Shown here piece after piece: positions 50,731 to 51,385 of a stretch of 51,385 nucleotides of DNA (the first letter of the stretch is position 1; every line of letters starts with the position of its first letter). Location: positions 1-51,385 of the forward strand of contig NZ_JAAEAA010000027.1 in the NCBI RefSeq assembly GCF_010119545.1, read 5' to 3'. Both the position numbers and the translations under genes were made by a program. The notes under the pieces were generated by a model. The model was not told the DNA's origin, ran no database searches, and saw only the letters and a list, made by a program, of their open reading frames with translations. Source of the DNA: Pontibacter fetidus (GTDB lineage: Bacteria; Bacteroidota; Bacteroidia; Cytophagales; Hymenobacteraceae).

Positions 50731-50791
50731 TTTTAGCACAAATGGCATTTCGGGCTTAACTGAGTAACTTAAATGTTCTATTATTTGCTTT

Positions 50792-51285
50792 TTTGTCATT
50801 TCGAACATATTGAGAAATCTGAGTTCTATAATTGGTAAAGACCTCACAGTGTGCGCAGCTCCTGTGAGCGTCTAATGCTATAATTTGTATAGCTGCAACC
50901 CGAACCAAGCTATAGTTTCAAACTACCTGTAATCCTGGGAGCTTTAGTTACCTATCGTTTCAAATCAGCTTTGGTGCGCTCACGGCCGCGGGGCCCCGTC
51001 TTCGGGCATCGCACTGCTGCCTTCTTGCTATCCTCGTTCCTCGGATTGGCTCACGCCACCGCAATAAGTCAAAGGCGCTCAACCCAAAGACTGCGATCTT
51101 TCTACTATTTACTGCCTATCTATAGTTTGAATTGATTAGCTTCGCCCTTTTTATCAGCAATGCATTTCCGTAGGGACAGGTCGCGACCTGTCCGTGCTAT
51201 GTCGGTAACTATAGAACAATAGTTTGTGAATTGGCAACGGCAGAAAAGTCCCCCTTTGAAGGGGCAGGGCCGTTAAGTTCTATTT
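50792..51285 (+). repeat. Composite intergenic repeat, copy E
   Basis: Order: a GTCATTTCGAA...GAAATCTGAG module (50795-50822), the leading hairpin module also seen in copy D (CTCACAG...CTGTGAG, 50843-50868), the core (50896-51108), the palindrome GGACAGGTCGCGACCTGTCC (51174-51193) and CCCCCTTTGAAGGGG (51250-51264). The window ends about 100 bases later without a recognised gene. Confidence 0.8.
50896..51108 (+). repeat. Dispersed core element, copy E
   Basis: Matches copies A and C along its length. The first hairpin has changed to GGCC-GCGG-GGCC with the stem kept and the loop altered. The CCG-TCTT-CGG hairpin is intact. Confidence 0.72.
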
Positions 51286-51385
51286 TTCGTAAACTAATAT
51301 GTTTAGGAAAGGGGGAGCAGATGCAAAATAGTGAAGTAAGTTTACTAGCCTGTCTGCGTGAGGTACCTGATTTTCGTCGCCCGCA

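Noticed and set aside
1..51385. tRNA, rRNA or classical insertion sequences
   Set aside because: I looked through the gaps for cloverleaf ends, rRNA blocks and transposase motifs and found none.

Overview
The window looks like chromosome from a member of the Bacteroidota, most likely order Cytophagales and family Hymenobacteraceae (Pontibacter-like). This is an inference from several signs: a menaquinone pathway, HutU/HutI/HutG histidine degradation, an ABC-F ATPase, lipoproteins with short lipoboxes, -7 boxes of the Bacteroidota type TAnnTTTG, almost no Shine-Dalgarno sequences, and intergenic hairpin families typical of this phylum. No tRNA, rRNA, CRISPR array, phage or insertion sequence was recognised. 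Almost every gene is a housekeeping or metabolic gene; the unusual content lies in the signalling cluster at the right end and in the repeats between genes.

Layout. 1-3.4 kb: the end of a pirin gene and two paralogous RluF/RsuA-type pseudouridine synthases separated by a composite repeat. 3.6-11.2 kb: a BrnQ transporter, an M28 peptidase, two conserved unknowns, a lipoprotein cytochrome c, a zinc alcohol dehydrogenase, a hotdog thioesterase and a methyltransferase. 11.3-15.9 kb: hutU, hutI, hutG (urocanate to glutamate; no hutH here), split by an inverted copy of the composite repeat. 16-17.5 kb: two exported proteins. 17.5-23.6 kb: menaquinone genes menE, menD, menF and a probable menI thioesterase, with a DoxX gene and a repeat between menE and menD. 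23.7-27.4 kb: a histidine phosphatase, the pyruvate dehydrogenase E2 subunit and small exported proteins. 27.6-31.3 kb: pxpB-pxpC-pxpA plus an NRAMP-like transporter, a tight 5-oxoproline-to-glutamate operon. 31.7-39.6 kb: hslV, a deoxyhypusine-synthase-like protein without the catalytic lysine, a DUF559 nuclease bracketed by inverted repeats, an M1 aminopeptidase, a 2H phosphoesterase and an ABC-F ATPase. 40.4-44.3 kb: an M48 lipoprotein protease, queD and a ~609-residue protein of unknown function that shares an operon with queD.

44.6-50.7 kb is the most interesting region. A histidine kinase carries two tandem FixL-type PAS domains, both keeping the residues that bind haem and sense O2 in FixL. 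It is followed by a stand-alone receiver, a receiver-kinase hybrid and a receiver fused to a CRP/FNR-type DNA-binding protein, and then by hemA, the first enzyme of haem synthesis. This reads as a candidate oxygen-sensing cascade in which FixJ-like and FixK-like functions are joined in one protein.

Two repeat systems cover the window. (1) A ~200-nt core occurs five times (about 1.6, 13.3, 19.6, 39.8 and 51.0 kb), always with the same set of hairpin modules beside it in the same order. Reading frames are not kept between copies, so it looks like a mobile or structured non-coding element. (2) The palindrome AACTATAGTT and shorter forms of it occur far above expectation, in genes and between them, resembling the highly iterated palindromes of cyanobacteria.
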